A DNA stretch of 64,000 nt from Crocinitomicaceae bacterium (GTDB lineage: Bacteria; Bacteroidota; Bacteroidia; Flavobacteriales_D; Crocinitomicaceae). Both the position numbers and the translations under genes were made by a program. Location: contig JAJTCM010000002.1 in assembly GCA_021325675.1 (NCBI GenBank), positions 620,001 through 684,000 on the forward strand, given 5' to 3'. Positions 8,991 through 16,874 of the stretch are shown here, in pieces (positions within the stretch are counted from its first letter, which is position 1; each line of letters starts with the position of its first letter). The notes under the pieces are model-generated. The model was not told the DNA's origin. It searched no databases and saw only the letters and a program-made list of their open reading frames with translations.

Positions 8991-9812
8991 ATGGATAAGA
9001 AAAAGATTCTTTTCGTTTCTCAGGAAATAGCCCCTTTTGTACAAAAATCCGATATAGCCAATTTAACACGACGTTTGCCGCAAAGTATCCAGGAAGCTGG
9101 AAAGGACATCCGTGTGTTTACCCCGAAGTTCGGTTGCATCAATGAACGCAGGCATCAGCTGCATGAAGTTATCAGGCTTTCGGGCATGAATATCATCATC
9201 GACGACAAGGATCACCCGCTGCTGATCAAGGTAGCTTCTATCCCTTCTGCAAGATTACAAGTTTACTTTATTGATAACGAGGAGTTTTACGATCGTAAAA
9301 ACACCCTCATGGACGAGAATGAAAACTATTACCCGGACAATGACGAGCGTTCCATGTTCTTCTGCCGCGGCGTTCTCGAAACGGTTAAAAAGCTCGGCTG
9401 GAAACCGGATATCATCCATTGCCACGGCTGGATGGCTTCCTTAATGCCGCTTTACATCAAAAAGATTTACCAGAAAGACCCGCATTTTTCCGATTCAAAA
9501 GTGGTTTTAAGCCTCTATGATGAGGAAATTAACAATAATTGGGACACCCGTTTTCACGAAAAACTTAAATTTGAGGGCTTTGATAAAAAGATCCAGACGG
9601 AACTGACGGACTCTTCATACCTCAACGTGATGAAAACGGTGATTAAATATTCTGACGGTGTTGCCATCGGAAGTGAAACACTTAACCCGGCAATCCGTGA
9701 ATTGTTTGACAGCGCCGCTTGCTCCAAACAGGATTTTGTGGCTGAAGAACACCAAACGAAGGCCATGTCTGATTTTTTTGACAAAGTAATTGAGGAAGAA
9801 GTTTTAGTTTAA
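8991..9812 (+). CDS. Half-length glycogen/starch synthase-like protein (GT5 N-terminal domain only)
   Basis: Resembles the N-terminal Rossmann half of ADP-glucose-type glycogen synthases (GT5) over its whole length: K-K-I-L-F-V-S-Q-E-I-A-P-F at the start, D-I-I-H-C-H-G-W-M-A-S-L in the middle and S-D-G-V-A-I-G-S-E near the end. Real GlgA is about 470-480 residues; this one has 273 and stops before the second GT-B domain. The usual K-T-G-G-L-A-D-V loop, which binds ADP-glucose, reads Q-K-S-D-I-A-N-L here. I therefore infer it is not a working synthase and may be a regulatory or structural relative. Short proteins of this kind are, as I recall, commonly annotated in Flavobacteriales upstream of a DUF4270 gene, as here. 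The ORF is intact, so it is not a recent pseudogene. Confidence 0.8.
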   Translation: MDKKKILFVSQEIAPFVQKSDIANLTRRLPQSIQEAGKDIRVFTPKFGCINERRHQLHEVIRLSGMNIIIDDKDHPLLIKVASIPSARLQVYFIDNEEFYDRKNTLMDENENYYPDNDERSMFFCRGVLETVKKLGWKPDIIHCHGWMASLMPLYIKKIYQKDPHFSDSKVVLSLYDEEINNNWDTRFHEKLKFEGFDKKIQTELTDSSYLNVMKTVIKYSDGVAIGSETLNPAIRELFDSAACSKQDFVAEEHQTKAMSDFFDKVIEEEVLV

Positions 9813-9826
9813 TTAAATCCCTTTTA

Positions 9827-11116
9827 TTGTTGAAAATCCCTTACTATTTAGCGCTTATTTTCATCTTTCCTATTTTTATCTCGTCCTGTAAAAAGGAGGA
9901 TATGCAATTGGGTAAAGACGGGCTTGATTCTGATGCATATTTAGATTCACAGGCCATTGATACATTCAGTCTCGAAACGTATACTTACGTAGAAGATTCA
10001 CTGGTTTCAAGCAATTTGTCTACCGCTTTGCTCGGGTCTTACAATGATCCGGTAACAGGTAAGTTCGAATCGGAAATCTTCACCCAGTTTGAGCTTTCTG
10101 CCCTGAGCCCCGATTTCGGCGATGTGACAACCATCCATATTGATTCTTTTGTACTTGGGATTGAGTACCGCGGCTACTACGGAAGCCTGGACGCCCAGAC
10201 CTTCGAAGTGTACCGGATGACGGAAGAAATTGACCGGGATTCAACGTATTATACATTCACGACAAAAGCGATTGATAACTCGGATGATCTCGTTCAAACC
10301 GACAAAGGAACACTGGTCCCGGACCCGACTTCACCAACGATAATCGACGGAAAAGAGGTTGAAGCCCAGCTGCGCCTGCACCTGGATACCACGCTCGCCC
10401 GTGCTATGATCACCGAGGCAGAGAACAACCCGGCTACGTTTTCAAGCAACGAGAATTTCAGGGACTATTTCAAAGGACTGAATATCAAGGTAAACAATCC
10501 TGCTCAGGCATCCGGAAAAGGAGCTTTGCTTTACTTCAACCTGTATGACCCGCTTTCCAAGCTGACAATTTATTTCACGCAGGACGGACAAAAAAAGACC
10601 TTCGACTTCCTGCTCAACGATGAGTGCGCGAATTTCAACCACATTACCGTCAACAATTCACCGGCAGTGCAAAATGTAATCGACAACCCGGCCTTAGGCA
10701 AGAACCAGTTTTTCGCCCAGGGGAACAAATCACGGGCTGTTGTGAAGTTTACAACGATCAACAAGATCCCGAAAAACGCCATCATTCAATATGCCAAGCT
10801 GGAATTGCCGGTAGCTGCCTATACTTACGATCCTTTTTACCCAAGCCTGAACATCACAACGGCCACCCGGATCAATGACAGCGACGAGAATTTATACAAC
10901 CTCAACCAAATCGGGGAATACAGCTCTTTCCGTAAAAACTACGAAATTGACGTTCGCGCTTACGTGCAGCAGCTCGTTAACCAGAATATCGAAAATATGG
11001 GAATTTACCTGAGCCCGGCAAAAATGCTGTCTTCAGGTGAACGCATCGTGTTTAACGGTACAAGTACTACCAACAAAAAACAGCCTAAATTAAAGATCAT
11101 TTATACAACCTATTAA
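9827..11116 (+). CDS. DUF4270 lipoprotein
   Basis: 429-residue exported lipoprotein of the DUF4270 family, known mainly from Bacteroidota and without an assigned biochemical function. The N-terminus L-K-I-P-Y-Y then a hydrophobic run to I-S-S-C-K-K is a lipobox. The body is beta-rich with repeated 'I-D-S-F-V-L', 'S-R-A-V-V-K-F' and 'Y-A-K-L-E-L-P' segments, and ends Q-P-K-L-K-I-I-Y-T-T-Y. The start must be TTG (9827 or 9830), since no in-frame ATG precedes the signal peptide. It begins 14 nt after the glycogen-synthase-like gene and ends 12 nt before glmS, so the three look like one transcript. Surface or envelope role inferred. Confidence 0.88.
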   Translation: MLKIPYYLALIFIFPIFISSCKKEDMQLGKDGLDSDAYLDSQAIDTFSLETYTYVEDSLVSSNLSTALLGSYNDPVTGKFESEIFTQFELSALSPDFGDVTTIHIDSFVLGIEYRGYYGSLDAQTFEVYRMTEEIDRDSTYYTFTTKAIDNSDDLVQTDKGTLVPDPTSPTIIDGKEVEAQLRLHLDTTLARAMITEAENNPATFSSNENFRDYFKGLNIKVNNPAQASGKGALLYFNLYDPLSKLTIYFTQDGQKKTFDFLLNDECANFNHITVNNSPAVQNVIDNPALGKNQFFAQGNKSRAVVKFTTINKIPKNAIIQYAKLELPVAAYTYDPFYPSLNITTATRINDSDENLYNLNQIGEYSSFRKNYEIDVRAYVQQLVNQNIENMGIYLSPAKMLSSGERIVFNGTSTTNKKQPKLKIIYTTY

Positions 11117-11128
11117 AAATTTTAAACT

Positions 11129-12973
11129 ATGTGCGGAATAGTAGCTTACATTGGTAAAAAACAAGCTTATCCTATCATTTTGAAAGGACTTAAGCGATTA
11201 GAGTACAGAGGTTACGACAGTGCCGGGATCGCCTTACTGAACAACAATAAAGTCAACATTTATAAAAAACAAGGCAAAGTTTCCAACCTGGAAGAATACG
11301 CCAACACCCTGGATACTAGCGGAAATATTGGGATCGGGCATACACGCTGGGCTACCCACGGTTTACCGAATGACATTAACTCCCACCCGCATTTCAGCAA
11401 TGACGGAAAACTGGCCCTGATCCACAATGGGATTATTGAAAACTACGATGTGCTAAAAAAAGAGCTGATCAACCGCGGCTACAAATTTGTAAGCGAAACG
11501 GACACGGAAGTTTTGGTGCACCTGATTGACGATATCCTTAAAAATGAGCGTATTTCCCTGGCGGAAGCTGTTCGTTTGGCGCTTAATGAAGTGACCGGCG
11601 CTTATGCCATTGTTGTTTTATCTCAGGATAACCCGGACCAGCTCGTCGCAGCCCGTAAAAGCAGCCCGCTTGTTGTTGGGATCGGTTCAGACAATGAATT
11701 TTTCCTCGCTTCCGATGCGACGCCGATTGTTGAATACACCAAGCAGGTTGTATACCTGAACGACGAGGAAATCGCGGTAGTTGACATCAATGAAGGCCTT
11801 AAAATTGTTCACCTCTCCAACCAGGAGAAAACACCATATATCCAGGAATTGGAACTGCACCTCGAAGCTCTTGAGAAAGGCGGTTTTGAACATTTCATGC
11901 TGAAAGAAATCTACGAGCAGCCGCGTTCTATTCACGACTGTTTCCGCGGTCGTCTGAATGCCGAAGAAGGCTGGGTTGCCCTGGGTGGAATCAAAGATTA
12001 CGAGCAGAAGCTCATCAACGCCAACCGGATCATCATGGTGGCTTGCGGTACTTCCTGGCATGCCTGCCAGGTGGGTGAATACCTGATCGAAGACCTGGCG
12101 CGGATCAACGTAGAAGTAGAATACGCCAGTGAATTCCGTTACCGTAACCCGATCATCAACGAAAACGACGTCGTTATTGCCGTTTCCCAATCCGGTGAAA
12201 CTGCCGATACACTGGCTGCACTTGAGCTCGCGAAGCACAAAGGCGCTACGATCCTCGGAATTTGTAACGTGGTTGGTTCATCTATTTCACGGATCACGGA
12301 CGCAGGTTCTTACACACACGCCGGTCCTGAAATCGGTGTAGCTTCAACAAAAGCGTTTACAGCACAGGTAACAATCCTGACGTTGATGGCCTTGAAGCTG
12401 GCTCACAAAAAAGGAACAATCAGCGAATCCCGTTTCCATACGATTTTGTCTGATTTGGAAGCTATTCCGGACAAGGTAAAGAAAATCCTCGAAAGCGACG
12501 ATAAAATCAAAGAAATTGCTGAAGTATACAAAGACAGCCAGAATGCACTTTACTTAGGCCGCGGAAGCTCTTTCCCGGTAGCTTTGGAAGGCGCGCTGAA
12601 ACTGAAAGAGATTTCCTATATCCACGCGGAAGGTTACCCGGCAGCAGAAATGAAGCACGGGCCAATCGCACTGATCGATGAGGAGATGCCTGTATTCGTA
12701 ATCGCTACCAAAGGCAATTCCTACGAAAAAGTAGTTTCGAATATCCAGGAAGTGAAAGCACGTAAAGGGAAAATCATCGCTATCGTTACAGAAGGCGATG
12801 TGCAGGTAAAAGAGCTTGCCGACCACGTGATCGAAATCCCGGATACGGACGAAAACCTTGTTCCTTTGCTGGCGACCGTTCCGCTTCAGCTGATCTCTTA
12901 CCACATTGCCGTAATGCGTGATTGTAACGTCGATCAGCCGCGTAACCTGGCGAAGTCGGTTACTGTAGAATAA
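11129..12973 (+). CDS. glmS: Glutamine--fructose-6-phosphate aminotransferase (isomerizing)
   Basis: Makes glucosamine 6-phosphate from fructose 6-phosphate and glutamine, the entry step to UDP-GlcNAc, peptidoglycan and lipid A. 614 residues. N-terminal glutaminase with nucleophile Cys2 (M-C-G-I-V-A-Y-I-G) and R-G-Y-D-S-A-G; two SIS domains with S-Q-S-G-E-T-A-D-T and L-G-R-G-S-S-F-P-V-A; canonical end Q-P-R-N-L-A-K-S-V-T-V-E. Only 12 nt separate it from the DUF4270 gene, leaving no room for the glmS ribozyme known in Firmicutes. A strong hairpin terminator follows about 55 bp downstream. Confident. Confidence 0.97.
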   Translation: MCGIVAYIGKKQAYPIILKGLKRLEYRGYDSAGIALLNNNKVNIYKKQGKVSNLEEYANTLDTSGNIGIGHTRWATHGLPNDINSHPHFSNDGKLALIHNGIIENYDVLKKELINRGYKFVSETDTEVLVHLIDDILKNERISLAEAVRLALNEVTGAYAIVVLSQDNPDQLVAARKSSPLVVGIGSDNEFFLASDATPIVEYTKQVVYLNDEEIAVVDINEGLKIVHLSNQEKTPYIQELELHLEALEKGGFEHFMLKEIYEQPRSIHDCFRGRLNAEEGWVALGGIKDYEQKLINANRIIMVACGTSWHACQVGEYLIEDLARINVEVEYASEFRYRNPIINENDVVIAVSQSGETADTLAALELAKHKGATILGICNVVGSSISRITDAGSYTHAGPEIGVASTKAFTAQVTILTLMALKLAHKKGTISESRFHTILSDLEAIPDKVKKILESDDKIKEIAEVYKDSQNALYLGRGSSFPVALEGALKLKEISYIHAEGYPAAEMKHGPIALIDEEMPVFVIATKGNSYEKVVSNIQEVKARKGKIIAIVTEGDVQVKELADHVIEIPDTDENLVPLLATVPLQLISYHIAVMRDCNVDQPRNLAKSVTVE

Positions 12974-13027
12974 GTATCGCAAAGTATACAAAAAAGTTAG
13001 CGCTAAATGCGCAAAGGAATATAAAAG

Positions 13028-13054
13028 AAAACCCGGTGCAGAACACCGGGTTTT
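13028..13054. terminator. Intrinsic, probably bidirectional terminator after glmS
   Basis: Perfect stem ACCCGGTG (13031-13038) with CACCGGGT (13044-13051) and loop CAGAA. It is flanked by AAA on the left and TTTT on the right, so it can work for glmS on the plus strand and for hppD arriving from the minus strand. Confidence 0.85.
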
Positions 13055-13125
13055 TGTATTTTTAAAAGTTCCGGACTTTAGCCCCTTTACTTTTTCTTTG
13101 CAAACTTTGCGATCCGCCCCGGCGG

Positions 13126-13143
13126 ACTTTGCGTCCTTCGCGT
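13126..13143 (-). repeat. Dispersed repeat family R2, copy near hppD
   Basis: ACGCGAAGGACGCAAAGT on the minus strand, followed (minus direction) by looser GCAAAG units down to about 13094. The same 18-mer occurs exactly at 25463-25480. Both copies sit at the 3' end of a gene. Confidence 0.6.
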
Positions 13144-13152
13144 TCCAGAAAA

Positions 13153-14310
13153 TTAAAGCGTTCCGCGTTTTTCCTGCTCGCGCTCGATGCTTTCAAACAA
13201 AGCTTTGAAGTTTCCTGCTCCGAAACCGCGTGCGCCCATGCGCTGGATAATCTCGAAAAATAAGGTTGGACGGTCTTCCAAAGGCTTGGTGAAAATCTGC
13301 AGCAGGTAGCCTTCATCATCCGCGTCAATCATGATCCCCAGTTTTTGAAGCTCGTTGATGTCTTCCTTGAATTTCGACATGTGATCTTTCAACCGCTCTG
13401 GAATCGCGTCGTAATATGCTTGCGGAGGCGTGCTCAGGAATTCAATCCCGCGGGAACGCAGATCAGCAATTGTTGTAATAATATCGTCGGTTGCAACAGC
13501 AATGTGCTGCACGCCTGCTCCTTCGTAAAAGTCAATGTATTCTTCAATTTGTGAGCGTTTTTTACCTTCAGCAGGCTCGTTGATCGGGAATTTGATGCGC
13601 CCGTTTCCGTTCGACATTACTTTCGACATCAAAGCCGAATATTCCGTGGTAATTTGCTTATCGTCGAAGGAAAGGAAGTTCACAAATCCCATGACGTCTT
13701 CGTACCATTTCACCCAGGTATTCATTTCACCCCAGCCAACATTGCCCACCATGTGATCGATGAATTTCAGGCCGGTTGGCGCCGGGTTATAATCGCTTTT
13801 CCACTCCTGGTAGCCCGGAAGGAAAGCGCCCCTGTAGTTTTTGCGCTCAACAAACATGTGAACGGTTTCGCCGTACGTATAAATTCCCGCGCGGACAACT
13901 TCGCCATGCTCATCGCTTTCAACAGTTGGTTCCATAAAGGATTTCGCTCCGCGCTTCGTGGTTTCTTCCCAGGATTTACGGGCATCTTCCACCCACAGTG
14001 CAACGACTTTCACCCCGTCACCGTGTTTTTTTACGTGCTCACCGATCGGTGAATCGCTTTTCAATGCCGTTGTCAGCACCAGGCGGATTTTGTCCTGTTT
14101 GAGCACATAAGACGCGCGGTCTTTAATTCCGGTTTCCAAACCGGCATAAGCATGCGACTGGAAACCAAAAGCGGTTTTATAAAAATGGGCGGCCTGCTTG
14201 GCATTGCCCACATAAAATTCTACATAATCGGTTCCTAAAAGCGGTAAAAAATCCTGCGCTCCTTCGAAGATCTTTTCCAAACCGTATTCTACATTTTTTA
14301 TTTCTTTCAT
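13153..14310 (-). CDS. hppD: 4-hydroxyphenylpyruvate dioxygenase
   Basis: Fe(II) enzyme converting 4-hydroxyphenylpyruvate to homogentisate in tyrosine degradation. 385 residues with two VOC modules. Iron ligands are visible as His in F-I-D-H-M-V-G-N-V (about residue 185), His in V-Q-H-I-A-V-A-T-D-D (about 270) and Glu in L-F-F-E-I-I-Q-R near the end, followed by the family's G-F-G-A-G-N-F-K-A-L-F motif. It lies 101 bp downstream of hmgA, the next enzyme of the pathway, on the same strand, so the two are probably co-transcribed. The fumarylacetoacetate steps are not in the window. Confident. Confidence 0.96.
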   Translation of the reverse strand: MKEIKNVEYGLEKIFEGAQDFLPLLGTDYVEFYVGNAKQAAHFYKTAFGFQSHAYAGLETGIKDRASYVLKQDKIRLVLTTALKSDSPIGEHVKKHGDGVKVVALWVEDARKSWEETTKRGAKSFMEPTVESDEHGEVVRAGIYTYGETVHMFVERKNYRGAFLPGYQEWKSDYNPAPTGLKFIDHMVGNVGWGEMNTWVKWYEDVMGFVNFLSFDDKQITTEYSALMSKVMSNGNGRIKFPINEPAEGKKRSQIEEYIDFYEGAGVQHIAVATDDIITTIADLRSRGIEFLSTPPQAYYDAIPERLKDHMSKFKEDINELQKLGIMIDADDEGYLLQIFTKPLEDRPTLFFEIIQRMGARGFGAGNFKALFESIEREQEKRGTL

Positions 14311-14411
14311 CTCTAATGTGTTAATTTGTTAATGATAATATGCTGATTCTGTGGGTCAATATGCATTTATGTGTTAAAAGTCATTTTAGCATATTAAACC
14401 ATATCAGCACA

Positions 14412-15569
14412 TTATTCCGTCCACGATTTATAATACTGTCCGTCATCAATTCCCATTGCGGCTTCGGTTACCATCAGCGGGCGGAAAGTGTCAACCATAA
14501 CGGCAAGCTCCTGCGTTTCTTTCTGGCCGATGCTGCGTTCGTAAGCGCCCGGCGCGGGACCGTGAGGAATCCCTTTCGGGTGCAGTGTAATGTGCCCCTG
14601 TTCAATGTTGTTGCGGCTCATGAAATCCCCGTCAACATAGTACAAAACCTCGTCGCTGTCTACATTGCTGTGGTTATAAGGCGCAGGAATGGAAAGCGGG
14701 TGATAATCATACAAACGCGGCACGAATGAACATACTACGAAAGTGGATGTTTCAAACGTCTGGTGTACTGGTGGCGGTTGGTGCACACGGCCCGTGATCG
14801 GCTCAAAATTATGAATGCTGAAACCGTACGGAAAATTGTATCCGTCCCAGCCTACAACGTCGAAAGGATGTGAAGCGTAAACCAATTCATGGATAACGCC
14901 CTGCTTTTTAATTTTGATCAGGAAATCGCCCTTTTCGTCATGTGTTTCCAGTTCGGAGGGAAGAATGTAATCCCGCTCGCAGAAAGGAGAATGCTCCAGC
15001 AATTGACCGGATGAGCTTTTGTAGCGTTTCGGTGTGTGGAACGGGGCAAAAGACTCCACGTAGAAGAGGCGGTTGTCTTCCGTTTCAAAATCGATCTGGT
15101 AAATCATCCCCCGCGGAATGATCAGGTAATCGCCGTATTCAAAAGGGATATTTCCCATGAACGTGCGAAGCTTGCCCTTTCCCTTGTGGATGAAAAGCAA
15201 TTCGTCTGCGTCGGCGTTTTTATAAAAATAAGTGCGCAAAGACTTCCGTGGTGCAGCCAACCCGATCGTGCAATCGCTGTTCACGAGCATGGGTGTCCGG
15301 CTGTCCAGGAAATCGTCTGTCGGCTTGACTTTGAAACCCTGGAGCAAAAGCGCTTTGATGTTTTTATCGATGGCAATTTTTGGCTCAACGGAGTAAGATT
15401 TCAGGATTTCTTTCACTTGTGTCGGGCGGTGCACATGGTAGAGCAATGCCGAATGACTGTGAAAGCCTTCCGTTCCGAAGAGCTGTTCGTAGTACAATCC
15501 TCCGCCCGGCTTTTCCAGGACGGTGTGCCTTTTCGGGGGAATTGTTCCTAATTTATGATAAATGGGCAT
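14412..15569 (-). CDS. hmgA: Homogentisate 1,2-dioxygenase
   Basis: Opens the homogentisate ring to maleylacetoacetate in tyrosine catabolism; cytoplasmic, Fe(II)-dependent. 385 residues; the proteobacterial and eukaryotic enzymes are about 430-445. Cupin-type features: F-I-H-K-G-K-G-K-L-R, I-P-R-G-M-I-Y-Q-I-D, Y-V-E-S-F-A-P, Q-P-P-P-V-H-Q-T-F-E and the late H-P-K-G-I-P-H-G-P-A-P-G-A-Y-E-R segment that carries the metal and substrate residues. First gene of the hmgA-hppD pair. A two-element promoter lies about 120 bp upstream, with a 23-codon ORF inside the leader. Confident. Confidence 0.94.
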   Translation of the reverse strand: MPIYHKLGTIPPKRHTVLEKPGGGLYYEQLFGTEGFHSHSALLYHVHRPTQVKEILKSYSVEPKIAIDKNIKALLLQGFKVKPTDDFLDSRTPMLVNSDCTIGLAAPRKSLRTYFYKNADADELLFIHKGKGKLRTFMGNIPFEYGDYLIIPRGMIYQIDFETEDNRLFYVESFAPFHTPKRYKSSSGQLLEHSPFCERDYILPSELETHDEKGDFLIKIKKQGVIHELVYASHPFDVVGWDGYNFPYGFSIHNFEPITGRVHQPPPVHQTFETSTFVVCSFVPRLYDYHPLSIPAPYNHSNVDSDEVLYYVDGDFMSRNNIEQGHITLHPKGIPHGPAPGAYERSIGQKETQELAVMVDTFRPLMVTEAAMGIDDGQYYKSWTE

Positions 15570-15616
15570 GATTTTACTGTTTTAATTGATAAGACTTTAA
15601 CTGAACAAAACAGCTT

Positions 15617-15688
15617 TCACTCCGGATTGCGTTTGATCAGAAAGTTCAAATGGTCTTTTAAACCAATCCATTCACGATAAATGTTCAT
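15617..15688 (-). CDS. Possible 23-codon leader ORF upstream of hmgA
   Basis: An ATG at 15688 opens a 23-codon frame (M-N-I-Y-R-E-W at the start, ending K-R-N-P-E) that stops at 15617, 47 bp before hmgA. The ATG falls at the predicted transcription start, 5 nt after a perfect -7 box. It contains Tyr, Trp and Phe, but singly, not as a run. It could be a leader peptide of the tyrosine-degradation operon or chance; sequence alone cannot decide. Confidence 0.2.
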   Translation of the reverse strand: MNIYREWIGLKDHLNFLIKRNPE

Positions 15689-15693
15689 AGAGA

Positions 15694-15724
15694 CAAAAAT
15701 AGAGGTTTTCACTTAGGAAACAAA
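15694..15724 (-). promoter_or_regulatory. Two-element promoter for hmgA-hppD
   Basis: On the minus strand: TTTG (15724-15721), a 19-nt spacer, then a perfect TATTTTTG (15701-15694). Predicted start near 15688. Confidence 0.6.
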
Positions 15725-15778
15725 ATTAATTGAGTTAAATTTTAAACATTGATATGGGGCTTTTTTCGAGGATAATAT

Positions 15779-15786
15779 TACTTTTG
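15779..15786 (+). promoter_or_regulatory. Candidate -7 element for the threonine dehydrogenase gene
   Basis: TACTTTTG, a perfect TAnnTTTG, 18 nt before the ATG at 15805. It falls inside the longer open frame that begins at 15754, supporting the later start. No -33 TTTG at the expected spacing. Confidence 0.4.
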
Positions 15787-15804
15787 CTGAAATTCTTCTT
15801 AAAC

Positions 15805-16755
15805 ATGAAAAAAGTTCTTGTTATAGGTGCATGCGGCCAGATCGGGACCGAATTGGTGCTTTCGCTTCGCCAGGTTTACGGCACTGACAAGGTAGTTGCG
15901 TCCGATGTCAAAGTGTATGCAAACGACACCTTCCTGGACGGGCCTTATAAACAGCTGGACGTGCTGGACAGGGAAGCCGTGAGGGCATACATTATTGCAG
16001 AGAAATTTGACCATGTTTACCTGCTGGCGGCTTTGCTGTCGGCTACCGCTGAGAAAAACCCGGATTTTGCCTGGAAACTGAATATGGAAGGACTTTTCAC
16101 CGTTCTCGACCTCGCTAAGGAAGGACACATTCAACAGATTTTCTGGCCGAGCTCTATCGCCGTTTTCGGGCCAACGACACCCAAACAAAACACGCCTCAG
16201 TATACCGTTATGGAGCCGTCAACCGTTTACGGGATTTCCAAGCTGGCCGGCGAGCGCTGGTGCGAATATTACTTCAAGCAATACAATGTGGATGTGCGCA
16301 GCATCCGTTACCCGGGGTTGATTTCGCATACAAGCCTGCCGGGCGGCGGGACGACGGATTATGCCGTTGACATTTTTTACCAGGCCAAAAAAACAGGAAA
16401 ATATACGTCCTTCCTGGACCAGGATTCGGCGCTCCCGATGATGTACATGGAAGATGCGATCCGCGCAACGATTGAGCTGATGCAGGCCCCGAAAGAGCAA
16501 GTCAAAATCCGCTCGAGCTACAACCTGGCCGGGATCAGCTTTACACCGGAAACCCTGGCTTCGGAAATCAAAAAACACCTGGCGGATTTCACCATTTCAT
16601 ACGCCCCTGATTTTCGTCAGGATATTGCCGACAGCTGGCCGGATTCCATCGACGATTCCCACGCAAAAAACGACTGGGGCTGGCAGGAAAAGTTCGGTCT
16701 TGGAGAAATGGTTAGCGAAATGTTAACCCACGTCGACATTTCCAAAATAAGTTAA
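15805..16755 (+). CDS. NAD-dependent L-threonine 3-dehydrogenase, SDR type
   Basis: Extended short-chain dehydrogenase that most resembles the SDR-type threonine dehydrogenases (threonine to 2-amino-3-ketobutyrate), as opposed to the zinc-dependent Tdh. 316 residues from the ATG at 15805, which puts the nucleotide-binding G-A-C-G-Q-I-G-T-E near residue 7, as expected. The catalytic Y-x-x-x-K is in V-Y-G-I-S-K-L-A-G-E; R-Y-P-G-L-I-S and D-D-S-H-A-K-N-D-W-G-W near the C-terminus are also typical of the group. A sugar epimerase remains the alternative. The 2-amino-3-ketobutyrate ligase (kbl) is not adjacent. Confidence 0.82.
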   Translation: MKKVLVIGACGQIGTELVLSLRQVYGTDKVVASDVKVYANDTFLDGPYKQLDVLDREAVRAYIIAEKFDHVYLLAALLSATAEKNPDFAWKLNMEGLFTVLDLAKEGHIQQIFWPSSIAVFGPTTPKQNTPQYTVMEPSTVYGISKLAGERWCEYYFKQYNVDVRSIRYPGLISHTSLPGGGTTDYAVDIFYQAKKTGKYTSFLDQDSALPMMYMEDAIRATIELMQAPKEQVKIRSSYNLAGISFTPETLASEIKKHLADFTISYAPDFRQDIADSWPDSIDDSHAKNDWGWQEKFGLGEMVSEMLTHVDISKIS

Positions 16756-16784
16756 TTAAATAAACCGTTAATCGAAAAAATAAA

Positions 16785-16792
16785 TATATTTG
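16785..16792 (+). promoter_or_regulatory. Candidate -7 element for the YwqK-like gene
   Basis: TATATTTG, a perfect TAnnTTTG in a very A+T-rich stretch 83 nt before the ATG at 16875. No -33 match; A+T richness makes a chance hit possible. Confidence 0.3.
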
Positions 16793-16874
16793 ACGAATTT
16801 ATTTGGCATAACTGTTGTTAATTCGATTATAATTAATATATTTCAACTGCGGTTGGATAATTTAAAGCGAAAAA

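Noticed and set aside
11117-11128. glmS ribozyme or riboswitch before glmS
   Set aside because: Only 12 bases separate the DUF4270 stop and glmS start; no room, and the ribozyme is known from Firmicutes.
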